Shown: piece by piece, positions 56,613-64,000 of the stretch
Layout: every line of letters starts with the position of its first letter
Position numbering within the stretch: position 1 is the stretch's first letter
From: Paenibacillus sp. BSR1-1
GTDB taxonomy: Bacteria > Bacillota > Bacilli > Bacillales > Cytobacillaceae
Assembly (NCBI RefSeq): GCF_030403775.1
Contig: NZ_JAQMWQ010000015.1
Span: 1 to 64,000 of the forward strand
Direction: 5' to 3'
DNA length: 64,000 nucleotides
The notes under the pieces: model-generated
Told to the model about the DNA's origin: nothing
The model's database searches: none
Seen by the model: the letters and a program-made list of their open reading frames with translations, nothing else
Program-made: the position numbers and the translations under genes

Positions 56613-57914
56613 ATGTCCATAGGAAAAGTGATTTATTATCATCGCAGAAAGCAAAATAAGACGCAGGAACAGCTATGCCATGGCATTTGCTCGATTACAC
56701 ACTTAAGCAAAATAGAAAATAATACGAAAGACGCCAATCCCAAAACACTAAAGCTGTTATGTGAAAGATTGCAGATTTCAATAGAGGAAGAAAACAAAAA
56801 GACCGAATTAATCAGGCAGAAGCTGGATGTATTTTACGAGACAATTGAACGGATGCACCAGGAAAAGGCAGCTGCAATCTATAAGGAATTGCAGGAGGAC
56901 AAGGAATACATCTATTGTACAGACATGCTTTATTTATTTGAGCTATATAAGCTCCGTTATTACCTCCTTTTAGAAGATCTTAAAGCTTTTGAAAAATCCT
57001 CATTAGGAATTCATCGGTACATCTCGAAGTTTTCTCCCTTTGAGGCATTTGTATGGGATCTTCTTCAGGGAATCTATTATGGGAAAAAGGAACAATTCCC
57101 GAAAGCACTCCTCTACCTGTCCCGCGCGGAGGAACAGGCAGAGCAATTTCAGTCAAAAATTACAGAGTATTATTATTTCCGGTCAGCCTTGGAAGGCCAC
57201 TTATGCCACTATTCTTTATCCATTCATTATGCCTATAAGGCCTTACGGATGTTTCAAAATACAAATAACTTTTTACGGATTGTTTACGTGAAAATGATTC
57301 TTGCGGTTAATTTTATTTATATTGGTGAATTTGATAAGGCTAAAGAAATGCTTCTTCATATTTTAAATGATGCAGAAATGCTGCAGGATACAGAGACACG
57401 GTCCCTTTCCCTGCATAATCTCGGTTTTTTGCATTATAGACAAGGAAAAATAGAAGAATCGGTCAGCCATTATTTGCTGGCCCTTCAACTCAGAGAAAAA
57501 AACACTCTTAATTATTACATAACGATATCCAGTCTGGCAGAGGCCCTAATTTCCGATTCACATCATGAAAAGGCAGCGGGTATCTTGAAAGAAGCGCTAG
57601 ATTCCTTTCAGGATCAAAAATCACCGCGTTTTATAGAATTGAAAATCCTTTATCATGAAGCAGTCGGCCCGAAAAAAGCACTTATTCAATTTCTAATTAA
57701 TCATGGATTATCCATCATTGAAAATCATATGTCTGCCGATAGAGGGAGCAAATATCTTCAGATGATGGCCGCCTATTACGAGGAAAATCAAGACTTCCGT
57801 TCCGCCAACCATTATCTTCGAATTGCCAACCAGCATCTTAAGAATCGGCTTTTCAATATAGGGTCTCCCGTTGAACTTAAGAAAGCGAATATTATCGAGA
57901 AAAACGATCGTTAG
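56613..57914 (+). CDS. HTH-TPR regulator of the RRNPP type
   Basis: The 433-residue cytoplasmic regulator has an N-terminal Cro/C1-type helix-turn-helix (VIYYHRRKQNKTQEQLCHGICSITHLSKIENNTKDAN) and about 350 residues of TPR helices (for example LSLHNLGFLHYRQGKIEESVSHYLLALQL). This layout and length match peptide-responsive regulators such as NprR and PlcR. No NprX-like pro-peptide gene was found at its 3' end. It lies directly upstream of the large subtilase, whose promoter carries a repeated motif that it may bind. Confidence 0.8.
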   Translation: MSIGKVIYYHRRKQNKTQEQLCHGICSITHLSKIENNTKDANPKTLKLLCERLQISIEEENKKTELIRQKLDVFYETIERMHQEKAAAIYKELQEDKEYIYCTDMLYLFELYKLRYYLLLEDLKAFEKSSLGIHRYISKFSPFEAFVWDLLQGIYYGKKEQFPKALLYLSRAEEQAEQFQSKITEYYYFRSALEGHLCHYSLSIHYAYKALRMFQNTNNFLRIVYVKMILAVNFIYIGEFDKAKEMLLHILNDAEMLQDTETRSLSLHNLGFLHYRQGKIEESVSHYLLALQLREKNTLNYYITISSLAEALISDSHHEKAAGILKEALDSFQDQKSPRFIELKILYHEAVGPKKALIQFLINHGLSIIENHMSADRGSKYLQMMAAYYEENQDFRSANHYLRIANQHLKNRLFNIGSPVELKKANIIEKNDR

Positions 57915-57925
57915 CTTAATAGACT

Positions 57926-57965
57926 GACAAAGGATAATTGCCCGCAGCAATTGTCTTTTTTTGTC
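57926..57965 (+). terminator. Terminator of the HTH-TPR gene
   Basis: GACAA..ATTGC pairs with GCAAT..TTGTC around a short loop, followed by seven T. Confidence 0.65.
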
Positions 57966-57973
57966 GGCTAATT

Positions 57974-58084
57974 AGAATTGTCCCAAGTAAACCTGATGAT
58001 AAGGCTTCATTATTTTACACAAAGAACCCCTTCTTCTCAAAAATTCCTCCTTCATCCACCTCCTAAAAGCGAGAATTGTCCCAA
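57974..58084. repeat. Two 13-bp direct repeats upstream of the subtilase
   Basis: AGAATTGTCCCAA occurs at 57974-57986 and 58072-58084, 98 bp apart. The second copy abuts the -35 box of the subtilase promoter, the position of an activator site. The HTH-TPR protein is the likely ligand (inference). Confidence 0.55.
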
Positions 58085-58113
58085 TTAACAGTCTACTTAA
58101 TCCACTCTATAAT
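58085..58113 (+). promoter_or_regulatory. Promoter of the large subtilase
   Basis: TTAACA (58085-58090), a 17 bp spacer and TATAAT (58108-58113). The expected start is about 58120, leaving a 45-base leader before the ATG at 58167. Confidence 0.65.
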
Positions 58114-58166
58114 TTTTTAATAGATAGATGGAAAGACAAATTTTTTACAGAATAGGAGAATGCAAA

Positions 58167-61100
58167 ATGGAAAAGCCTAGATTCAAGAAGTATTTTGCGG
58201 CGATGATGACTACTGCTCTTCTTACCGTACCCACTCTTCAAGCGTTTGCCGATGACTCTAGCAAAAATTTGGTAAAATCTGCAGACGGCATTTCAGAAGT
58301 TTTACATGGTATTAACGCAAAAGCGAGTACAGGAAAGCATGTCATCACGCTTATTACGGGGGATGTTGTCACTGTAACAGAGTTAGCCGATGGGCAAAGT
58401 GTCATTAGCGTAGAACCCGCTAATCATGCTGGCGGTGGTGCACGAATAATGACAGTCAACAAGGATACATATGTCATACCTGACCAGGCAATGCCATATT
58501 TAGCCTCCGGATTCATGGATAAGGATTTATTCAATATCACCACGCTCATTGCTGATGGATATGATGATGCCTCTCAAAATACTTTGCCTGTCATCGTCCA
58601 ATATTCTGAGTCTAAAACTCGTTCCGCTGCGCCTAAACCTACACCAAAAGGAGCCAAGCAAACCCATGTGCTAGAAAGCATTAATGGTGTGGCACTCTCC
58701 ACTGATAAAAAGGAAGCGAAAACGTTCTGGCAAGACATCACGAAAGGTGCACAACAAGCCAAGGCTTCACGGGCAGCGTTGACTCCAAGAATTGAAAAAG
58801 TCTGGCTGGATGGCAAAGTGGAAGCCACCCTTGCAGAAAGTGTTCCACAAATTGGTGCACCAACGGCTTGGAATGCCGGTTATGACGGAAAGGGTGTAAA
58901 AGTAGCGGTGCTTGACACCGGAATCGATGCAGAACACCCGGATATTTCTGGTCAATTGGATGCTTCAAAGAGCTTTGTCCCTGGTGAGGACGTAGAAGAC
59001 CATCACGCTCACGGTACACATGTCGCATCCACTGTACTTGGAACAGGAGCAGCGTCAGAAGGAAAGTATAAAGGGGTAGCTCCAGGAGCCCGTCTATTAG
59101 TTGGGAAAGTGCTTAATAATGAAGGCTTTGGCCAAGATTCCTGGATTATCGATGGCATGGAATGGGCTTCCCATAATGCCAAGATTGTCAGCATGAGTTT
59201 GGGAAGCAGCGAGACAAGTGACGGAACAGATCCAATGGCTCAAGCTGTCAATAACCTGAGTACAGAGACAGGTTCTCTGTTTGTCATTGCAGCAGGAAAT
59301 ACTGGTGCTGAAGGAATTGGTTCACCGGGAGCAGCAGATGCAGCACTAACAGTTGGTGCGGTGGACAAGTCTGATCAGCTTGCTTGGTTCTCCTCCAGAG
59401 GACCCCGAAATGGAAATTCAGGGCTAAAACCAGACCTCACTGCCCCTGGCGTAGCGATAACGGCGGCACGGTCTCATTTTGCCACGAATGGACAGGGATC
59501 CTATCTCACAATGGACGGAACGTCAATGGCAACACCGCATGTTGCCGGAGCAGCGGCGATCCTTTCTCAGCGCCATCCTGATTGGACAGGCACAGAACTG
59601 AAGGATGCCCTGATGAGTACAACGAAGGAGCTGGATGAAATTAAGCCTTTCGAGGGCGGAACAGGTCGTGTTGATGTTGCAGCCGCAGTATTAGGCAAAG
59701 TACGGGCTACTGGCTCCATCGATTTTGGCTTTTTCGACTGGCCGCATGATGGAGATGTTCCGGTTGTGAAAAAGGTTACCTACACGAATGACAGCGACCA
59801 GCCGGTAACACTGAATCTCTCAGCAAAAGTAACAGATAACAGCGGTTCAGATGCCCCTTCAGGGTTCTTAAAGCTTTCAACAGATAAAGTTACGATTCAA
59901 GCAAAAAGTTCAGCTGACGTCACCGTCACTCTTGATCCTCAGCTAGGTGCTCTTGGCGCCCGTTATCAAGGACAGCTTTCAGCAGCTGCAGATGGCAAAA
60001 CAGTTGCACATACCGCTATTGGCATGATTAAGGAAGAGGAAAGATATCCACTTACGCTTAAAGCAACAGATCGCGACGGTGCTCCTGCCCTAGCCTACAT
60101 CAACCTTCTTGGCCCTGATGGAATTCCACAGTTTATGGCCGTTGACGGTACGAAGGAATTACGACTGCCGCCTGGAACTTATTCAGTTATGTCAATGATG
60201 GATGTTGACGAGAATACAGATCATGCCGGTGTTGCACTCGTCGGTAACCCTGAAATCCAACTAAATGGACCGCAAACAGTTGAACTGGATGCCCGTAAAG
60301 CGAACAAAATTACCGCTAATGTCCCAAAAAAGACCGAAGCGAATTTTAGAAAAATGGAATATCACCGCACGATTGATGGAAATAACGTCGAGGACATTTA
60401 CGTTCTGCCAGTTTGGAAGGATCATATGTACGCTCAACCAACTAAGCCAGTAAAAAATGGTGACTTCACCATGAACACACGCTGGCGTCTTACAGAGCCG
60501 TTATTGACGATCAACTTCCACGGACAAGAATTAGATGATATCGCTCAAGCGGGAAGTACGCTTCTAAAAGGGAAATACAATTTGGATACCGTTTATGCAG
60601 GCAAGGGTGCTGCTGCAGAATATAATGGATTGAATGTAAAGGACAAGGCCGTTATCGTGGAACGCAGTGACGAAGTTTCCGGAGCTGAGAGGGCTGCGGC
60701 TGCCAATAAGGCCGGAGCTAAACTCTTGATTACTGTAAATGATGGACCGCAAGAACTGAGCGAATATGTTGGAATTGAAAATGAAGATTTTTCACTTTCA
60801 GATAGTCCAATCGCGGTAGCTGCTATTAGTGGAACAGAGGGTAAAAATCTCATTGAAGCTGCCCGTTCTGGAAAATTGAAATTGAATGTCGAAGGTAATC
60901 CTGATAGTGATTTCATTTATGATCTTGTCGATAACCATCATAATGCAATACCAAAGGATTTAACCTATTCACCAAAAACAAAGGATCTTGTAAAAATCAA
61001 TACTCAGTATAGATCAGACCGCACGGCTCCAGGTGCGGAGTTCCGCTGGGATCTCCCGGCATACCGCCCAATTGGAGTAGGCTACCCTATGAGTCTATCA

Positions 61101-61916
61101 TTGCCAGCAGTCCGAATAGAATGGGTATCCGCCCAGGAGGGTACATCCTGGTATCATCAGGCAAGTGTGCTAGACGGCCAATGGGAAGTGCGTCAGCCTT
61201 TAGCCCAATACAAGCCAGGGCAGCAGTTAGAGGAAGACTGGTTTGCTCCAGTAGTCCGCCCTCGCTTTGGTGATGGCTTCTGGGTACCTTACCGTTCAGG
61301 GAACAGTCTGATTATCAATGTTCCTGCATGGGCTGATTCTGGCTTAGGAAGCACTGGGGCAGAAATGACTTACCCTGGTCAGCAAACACTAAAGCTTTAT
61401 CAAGGTTCTAAACTCGTAAAAGAGGGTAAAGGGCAAGCAATCTATTCTTTTGCAGACTATCCTGTTGAAAATACCCAATATCGAATAGTCAGTGATGCCT
61501 CCCGTGATGAGGAGCGCTGGCATACATCCGTTCGAACTCATACAGAGTGGACGTTCTGGTCTAAACAGCAAGAGGAATTTAAAACAGATTTACCTCTGCT
61601 TTCGCTTGATTACAAAGTGGATACCGACATGAACGGAGACGCCCTTGCCGGCCATTCAGCTAAAATTGGTTTGTCGGCGATCCAAATTTCAGGCGCTCCA
61701 GGAAATGGAAAAATTGATGGAGCATCCCTTGAGGTTTCGTTCAATGAAGGCAAGTCCTGGGAAAACGTAGGATTAGTTGCTGAAGGTAAAGGCTGGACAG
61801 CCACAATCAAGCATCCAAATAAACCGGGAAGCTTTGTCTCCCTTCGGGCCAGTGCCTGGGATGATGCAGGAAGTAGTATTAAACAAGAGATCATAAAGGC
61901 ATACGGATTAAAATAG
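58167..61916 (+). CDS. Large secreted S8 subtilase
   Basis: The 1249-residue protease has a signal peptide (about 1-28, ending AFA), an N-terminal propeptide with KHVITLITGDVVTV, a subtilisin domain with D250 (VLDTGID), H282 (HGTHVAS), N378 and S453 (GTSMATPH), and a long C-terminal region. That region includes a PA-like segment (about 800-905) and beta-rich modules. The ATG at 58167 follows TAGGAGA. The LITGD propeptide motif and size resemble subtilases of Actinobacteria more than classical Bacillus ones. It would degrade extracellular protein. Confidence 0.9.
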   Translation: MEKPRFKKYFAAMMTTALLTVPTLQAFADDSSKNLVKSADGISEVLHGINAKASTGKHVITLITGDVVTVTELADGQSVISVEPANHAGGGARIMTVNKDTYVIPDQAMPYLASGFMDKDLFNITTLIADGYDDASQNTLPVIVQYSESKTRSAAPKPTPKGAKQTHVLESINGVALSTDKKEAKTFWQDITKGAQQAKASRAALTPRIEKVWLDGKVEATLAESVPQIGAPTAWNAGYDGKGVKVAVLDTGIDAEHPDISGQLDASKSFVPGEDVEDHHAHGTHVASTVLGTGAASEGKYKGVAPGARLLVGKVLNNEGFGQDSWIIDGMEWASHNAKIVSMSLGSSETSDGTDPMAQAVNNLSTETGSLFVIAAGNTGAEGIGSPGAADAALTVGAVDKSDQLAWFSSRGPRNGNSGLKPDLTAPGVAITAARSHFATNGQGSYLTMDGTSMATPHVAGAAAILSQRHPDWTGTELKDALMSTTKELDEIKPFEGGTGRVDVAAAVLGKVRATGSIDFGFFDWPHDGDVPVVKKVTYTNDSDQPVTLNLSAKVTDNSGSDAPSGFLKLSTDKVTIQAKSSADVTVTLDPQLGALGARYQGQLSAAADGKTVAHTAIGMIKEEERYPLTLKATDRDGAPALAYINLLGPDGIPQFMAVDGTKELRLPPGTYSVMSMMDVDENTDHAGVALVGNPEIQLNGPQTVELDARKANKITANVPKKTEANFRKMEYHRTIDGNNVEDIYVLPVWKDHMYAQPTKPVKNGDFTMNTRWRLTEPLLTINFHGQELDDIAQAGSTLLKGKYNLDTVYAGKGAAAEYNGLNVKDKAVIVERSDEVSGAERAAAANKAGAKLLITVNDGPQELSEYVGIENEDFSLSDSPIAVAAISGTEGKNLIEAARSGKLKLNVEGNPDSDFIYDLVDNHHNAIPKDLTYSPKTKDLVKINTQYRSDRTAPGAEFRWDLPAYRPIGVGYPMSLSLPAVRIEWVSAQEGTSWYHQASVLDGQWEVRQPLAQYKPGQQLEEDWFAPVVRPRFGDGFWVPYRSGNSLIINVPAWADSGLGSTGAEMTYPGQQTLKLYQGSKLVKEGKGQAIYSFADYPVENTQYRIVSDASRDEERWHTSVRTHTEWTFWSKQQEEFKTDLPLLSLDYKVDTDMNGDALAGHSAKIGLSAIQISGAPGNGKIDGASLEVSFNEGKSWENVGLVAEGKGWTATIKHPNKPGSFVSLRASAWDDAGSSIKQEIIKAYGLK

Positions 61917-61956
61917 TGGGGATTTAAAAAATTGAATTAAGAATCCTTGAATATAA

Positions 61957-61993
61957 AAAAGTAAGCTCCTTTTGGAAGCATACTTTTTTAAGG
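61957..61993 (+). terminator. Terminator of the subtilase gene
   Basis: AAAAAGTA-GCT and AGC-TACTTTTT form a stem with one bulged base on each side, followed by T. 61994-62151 shows nothing else recognisable. Confidence 0.65.
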
Positions 61994-62151
61994 TATTTTT
62001 CACATAAAATACAAGAAACGTCTGCTTGGGGTCAGCAAACGTTCTCAGGAGGTAAAAATTTTATTTAGATTTGGCCTTGGTGTAATAATATCTTATGTAC
62101 AAGACAGAAAAGTGATTAGACAAGTGCTGAGTCTGATAAAAAAATTTCAAC

Positions 62152-62179
62152 AAAAAAAGCCCTAACAGGCTTTTTTTGT
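62152..62179. terminator. Bidirectional terminator of the yjcZ-like gene
   Basis: AAAAAAAGCCCT and AGGCTTTTTTT form a compact hairpin with T-runs in both directions. Confidence 0.75.
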
Positions 62180-62194
62180 TGAAGTATTGTTTTC

Positions 62195-62329
62195 TTAGAA
62201 GCAGATAACTGCTCCTACGATGATTAACAAAATAAACAATACAACGATTAAAGCAAAGCCGCCGCCGAAACCGCAACCGCCGTAGCCGTAGCCGCCGCAA
62301 CAACCACCAAATCCACCATAACCGAACAT
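62195..62329 (-). CDS. YjcZ-family sporulation peptide
   Basis: The 44-residue ORF has AAAGGAGG 8 bases before its ATG. A glycine/tyrosine/cysteine-rich N-terminus (MFGYGGFGGCCGGYGYGG) is followed by a hydrophobic helix (FALIVVLFILLIIVGAVICF). This is the pattern of YjcZ-family proteins made during sporulation in Bacillus. It was too short for routine ORF lists and was read directly from the minus strand. It is monocistronic with its own terminator. Confidence 0.85.
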   Translation of the reverse strand: MFGYGGFGGCCGGYGYGGCGFGGGFALIVVLFILLIIVGAVICF

Positions 62330-62465
62330 ATATAGACCTCCTTTAGACTTATTCCCTACAATTTATGTAAAGAAACTAAGATGTGGAAGGGCACTTTACC
62401 TAGAAATTTTATGGAAAAAATACAGTACCAATTCTGTTCCGCAAAGTTTGCTATTCCTCAAAACA

Positions 62466-62492
62466 AAAAGGCCCCGTATTAGGGACTTCTTC
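62466..62492 (-). terminator. Probable terminator of the VOC gene
   Basis: On the minus strand AAGTCCC and GGGGCCTT form an imperfect stem followed by TTTTT. It lies 30 bp past the stop codon at 62522. Confidence 0.5.
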
Positions 62493-62521
62493 TGAATAAT
62501 ATTTCGAATCTTTTCCCGCGA

Positions 62522-63481
62522 TTAGTATCTTTCAAGTAATTCGATGATTACTTTGTATGTAGCGGTCGTATCCATATAAGCGTATCTCCCTTTGCCGTTC
62601 CAAAAATTCCCCCTTTGGATAACTGGATAGCCTAGATTCTCTAGCAATTTCACTTTTTCATCCATATCATGTACGACGAATGAAATATGGTGGACACCTT
62701 CTCCTTGAGTTTCGAGTTGCTTTTTCCACGTGCTTGGTGAATCACCCGGCTCAATTAATTCCAGCTGAAGTAACGGCGTGTTAATAAACAGATATCTCGA
62801 CTCTGCTTCGGTTGGTTGGCCTTCAAAGACAACCTGAGTCAGCTCACTTGGACCTGAATGAATAATAGCTGGTTTTTCCACACTCAATAATTTGCAGTAC
62901 GATTCGGCCGCCGCATCCAAATCTTTTACAACAAGCGCAAGCTGCTCGACTTTATTGGTTCCTAATAATGGAGTGAAGACATCAGCAGGTGGTGTGGTGT
63001 CCCTTGGTTCCGCACTTTCGAGCAATTCCAATAGTGTTTTATAATCGTTTAACGTATCCACATACACGTATCTGCCATCACTCGACGTAAATTCTCCGCT
63101 CTGCAGGAGTGGATATCCGTTTTCCTCAAAAACTGGCAATCTATCTTTTATAGAATCAACATCAAAAGCGATATGATGAATGCCTTCTCCGACTGTATCT
63201 AAAAACTCGCGCATGGTACCAGGCTCCTGGTTCGGTTCAATCAATTCAATTTGCACCGTCGGAGTGTTGATGAATACCAGTTTACTGCGGGAATCCGTTG
63301 GCTGGCCACGAAAGACTACTTTTGACACTTCACGTTCTCCAGTTAAGAACCAATTGGGCTTAGGGATGCCAAGAAGTTTAGAAAAGGCTTCAGATGCCTG
63401 CTCAATATCACGAACCACAAAAGCAATTTGATTAATGACGTTATTGCCAGCCAGCGGCTTTTTTGTTAAGGATTCGGTCAC
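62522..63481 (-). CDS. Tandem VOC-domain protein
   Basis: The 319-residue protein is built of two VOC domains in tandem (about 16-155 and 178-319). They share NQIAFVVRDIEQA/EQLALVVKDLDAA, the VVFRGQPTD/VVFEGQPTE block, GEGIHHIAFDV/GEGVHHISFVV and GRYVYVDT/GRYAYMDT. The duplication is old but clear. Each half resembles methylmalonyl-CoA epimerase-type VOC proteins with conserved His and Glu ligands. The substrate is unknown. The GTG start follows GAGGTGA. It precedes an SDR gene on the same strand and may share its pathway. Confidence 0.8.
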   Translation of the reverse strand: MTESLTKKPLAGNNVINQIAFVVRDIEQASEAFSKLLGIPKPNWFLTGEREVSKVVFRGQPTDSRSKLVFINTPTVQIELIEPNQEPGTMREFLDTVGEGIHHIAFDVDSIKDRLPVFEENGYPLLQSGEFTSSDGRYVYVDTLNDYKTLLELLESAEPRDTTPPADVFTPLLGTNKVEQLALVVKDLDAAAESYCKLLSVEKPAIIHSGPSELTQVVFEGQPTEAESRYLFINTPLLQLELIEPGDSPSTWKKQLETQGEGVHHISFVVHDMDEKVKLLENLGYPVIQRGNFWNGKGRYAYMDTTATYKVIIELLERY

Positions 63482-63539
63482 GTCGATTCACCTCGGTTAT
63501 AGTTTTTTTCAAAAAAATTGGGCGGTGGCACCCACCCCC

Positions 63540-64000
63540 CTAACCCAGACCGCGAACAGCCAGTCCTCCATCACTTGAAATCACTTCACCCGTAATCGCG
63601 CGTGCCTGATCGGATGCAAGAAGGATATAGGCGCCAACATGATCCTCAGATTTCATCGCAATTTGCAGTGGGTTCCGCTTTTTAATGCTTTTCTCTTTTG
63701 TTTCATTATCGACTATTTTGACAAAAGGCTGTAGAGGCGGAATGACATGCAGTGCCGTTAACGTTCCTCCTGGAGCCACCGCATTCACACGTATTTCTGG
63801 CGCTAATTCAAACGCCAATTGGCGCATTAAGCCAATTTGAGCATGCTTGCTTGCGGTATACCAAACCCCGCCGCCATCGGGATAGAAGCCTGCGCCAGAA
63901 ACAGTGAAAATCATATTTCCCGACGTTTTCTTCAGCTCTTCTACACTGGCTTTTGCTCCGTTAAAATAACCCTTTACGTTGATATCCATCAGCAGATCAT
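63540..64000 (-). CDS. Short-chain dehydrogenase, truncated by window edge
   Basis: The C-terminal 153 residues of an SDR are visible; the frame is open through the right edge, so the cofactor-binding N-terminus lies outside. Visible parts are DINVKGYFNGAKAS, the catalytic YTASKHA, VNAVAPGGT and the ending NPLQIAMKSEDHVGAYILLASDQARAITGEVISSDGGLAVRGLG. The ending resembles cis-dihydrodiol dehydrogenases (BphB/HcaB type) of aromatic catabolism. An ATG at 63989 is internal, not the start. Confidence 0.75.
   Translation of the reverse strand, partial: DLLMDINVKGYFNGAKASVEELKKTSGNMIFTVSGAGFYPDGGGVWYTASKHAQIGLMRQLAFELAPEIRVNAVAPGGTLTALHVIPPLQPFVKIVDNETKEKSIKKRNPLQIAMKSEDHVGAYILLASDQARAITGEVISSDGGLAVRGLG

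Noticed and set aside
57972..58055. 27-codon minus-strand ORF as signalling peptide for the HTH-TPR regulator
   Set aside because: It has an AGGAGG nearby but at only 3 bases spacing, no hydrophobic signal sequence, and runs over the direct repeat region. RRNPP peptides normally have an export signal.
1..64000. Defence or toxin-antitoxin island
   Set aside because: No restriction-modification, Cas, abortive-infection or paired toxin-antitoxin genes were recognised anywhere in the window.

Overview
The window is a chromosomal stretch of a low-GC, endospore-forming Firmicute of the Bacillaceae, most like Bacillus/Neobacillus. Signs of this are strong GGAGG-type ribosome binding sites, many TTG and GTG starts, sporulation-type genes (a short Spo0M-like protein, a YjcZ-family peptide, a DUF3231 protein, a KinD-like kinase), a bacillolysin, and CcpA-type cre sites. 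No rRNA, tRNA, CRISPR array, prophage or defence island was seen. Coding density is high on both strands.

Layout. 0.3-14 kb holds small accessory genes: a DnaQ-like exonuclease, a TetR/metallo-beta-lactamase pair divergent from an ArsR/SRPBCC operon, a three-gene amine monooxygenase-like operon, DoxX, a pentapeptide-repeat protein, the lipid II flippase Amj and several small membrane proteins. Three copies of a ~160 bp miniature inverted-repeat element with 8 bp target duplications lie between these genes. 14-22 kb holds a DMT/Crp/DMT operon, a HAD-GNAT fusion, the Spo0M-like gene and a secreted neutral protease.

22-35.3 kb is a tryptophan/anthranilate catabolic locus. On the minus strand an FADH2-type HpaB-family hydroxylase and a flavin reductase should make 3-hydroxyanthranilate. 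Then NbaC, NbaD, NbaE, NbaF, NbaG and NbaH homologues carry out the 2-aminomuconate meta-cleavage route. On the plus strand are an amino-acid permease, KynA and KynB. Two Crp-like regulators and a TetR regulator lie between the two arms, and each arm has a cre-like site. Kynureninase and the terminal aldolase/acylating dehydrogenase are not in the window.

35-49 kb is mixed housekeeping and accessory content: GrpB, SDR, GNATs, a PLA2-like mini-protein, a sensor kinase, DinB, and an MFS exporter behind an attenuator-like leader. 49.7-54.6 kb is a sulfate ABC transporter operon (yezD-sbp-cysT-cysW-cysA). 55-64 kb has a glutathionyl-hydroquinone-reductase-like protein, an HTH-TPR regulator next to a very large secreted subtilase, a YjcZ peptide, a tandem VOC protein and a truncated SDR at the right edge.

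The most unusual non-coding features are four arrays of imperfect palindromes. All have a unit close to 52 bp, all lie 3' of minus-strand genes in the same orientation, and they fall into two or three sequence families. Two of them sit inside the sulfate operon. The second is the exporter leader, which shows a full set of mutually exclusive stems plus small ORFs.
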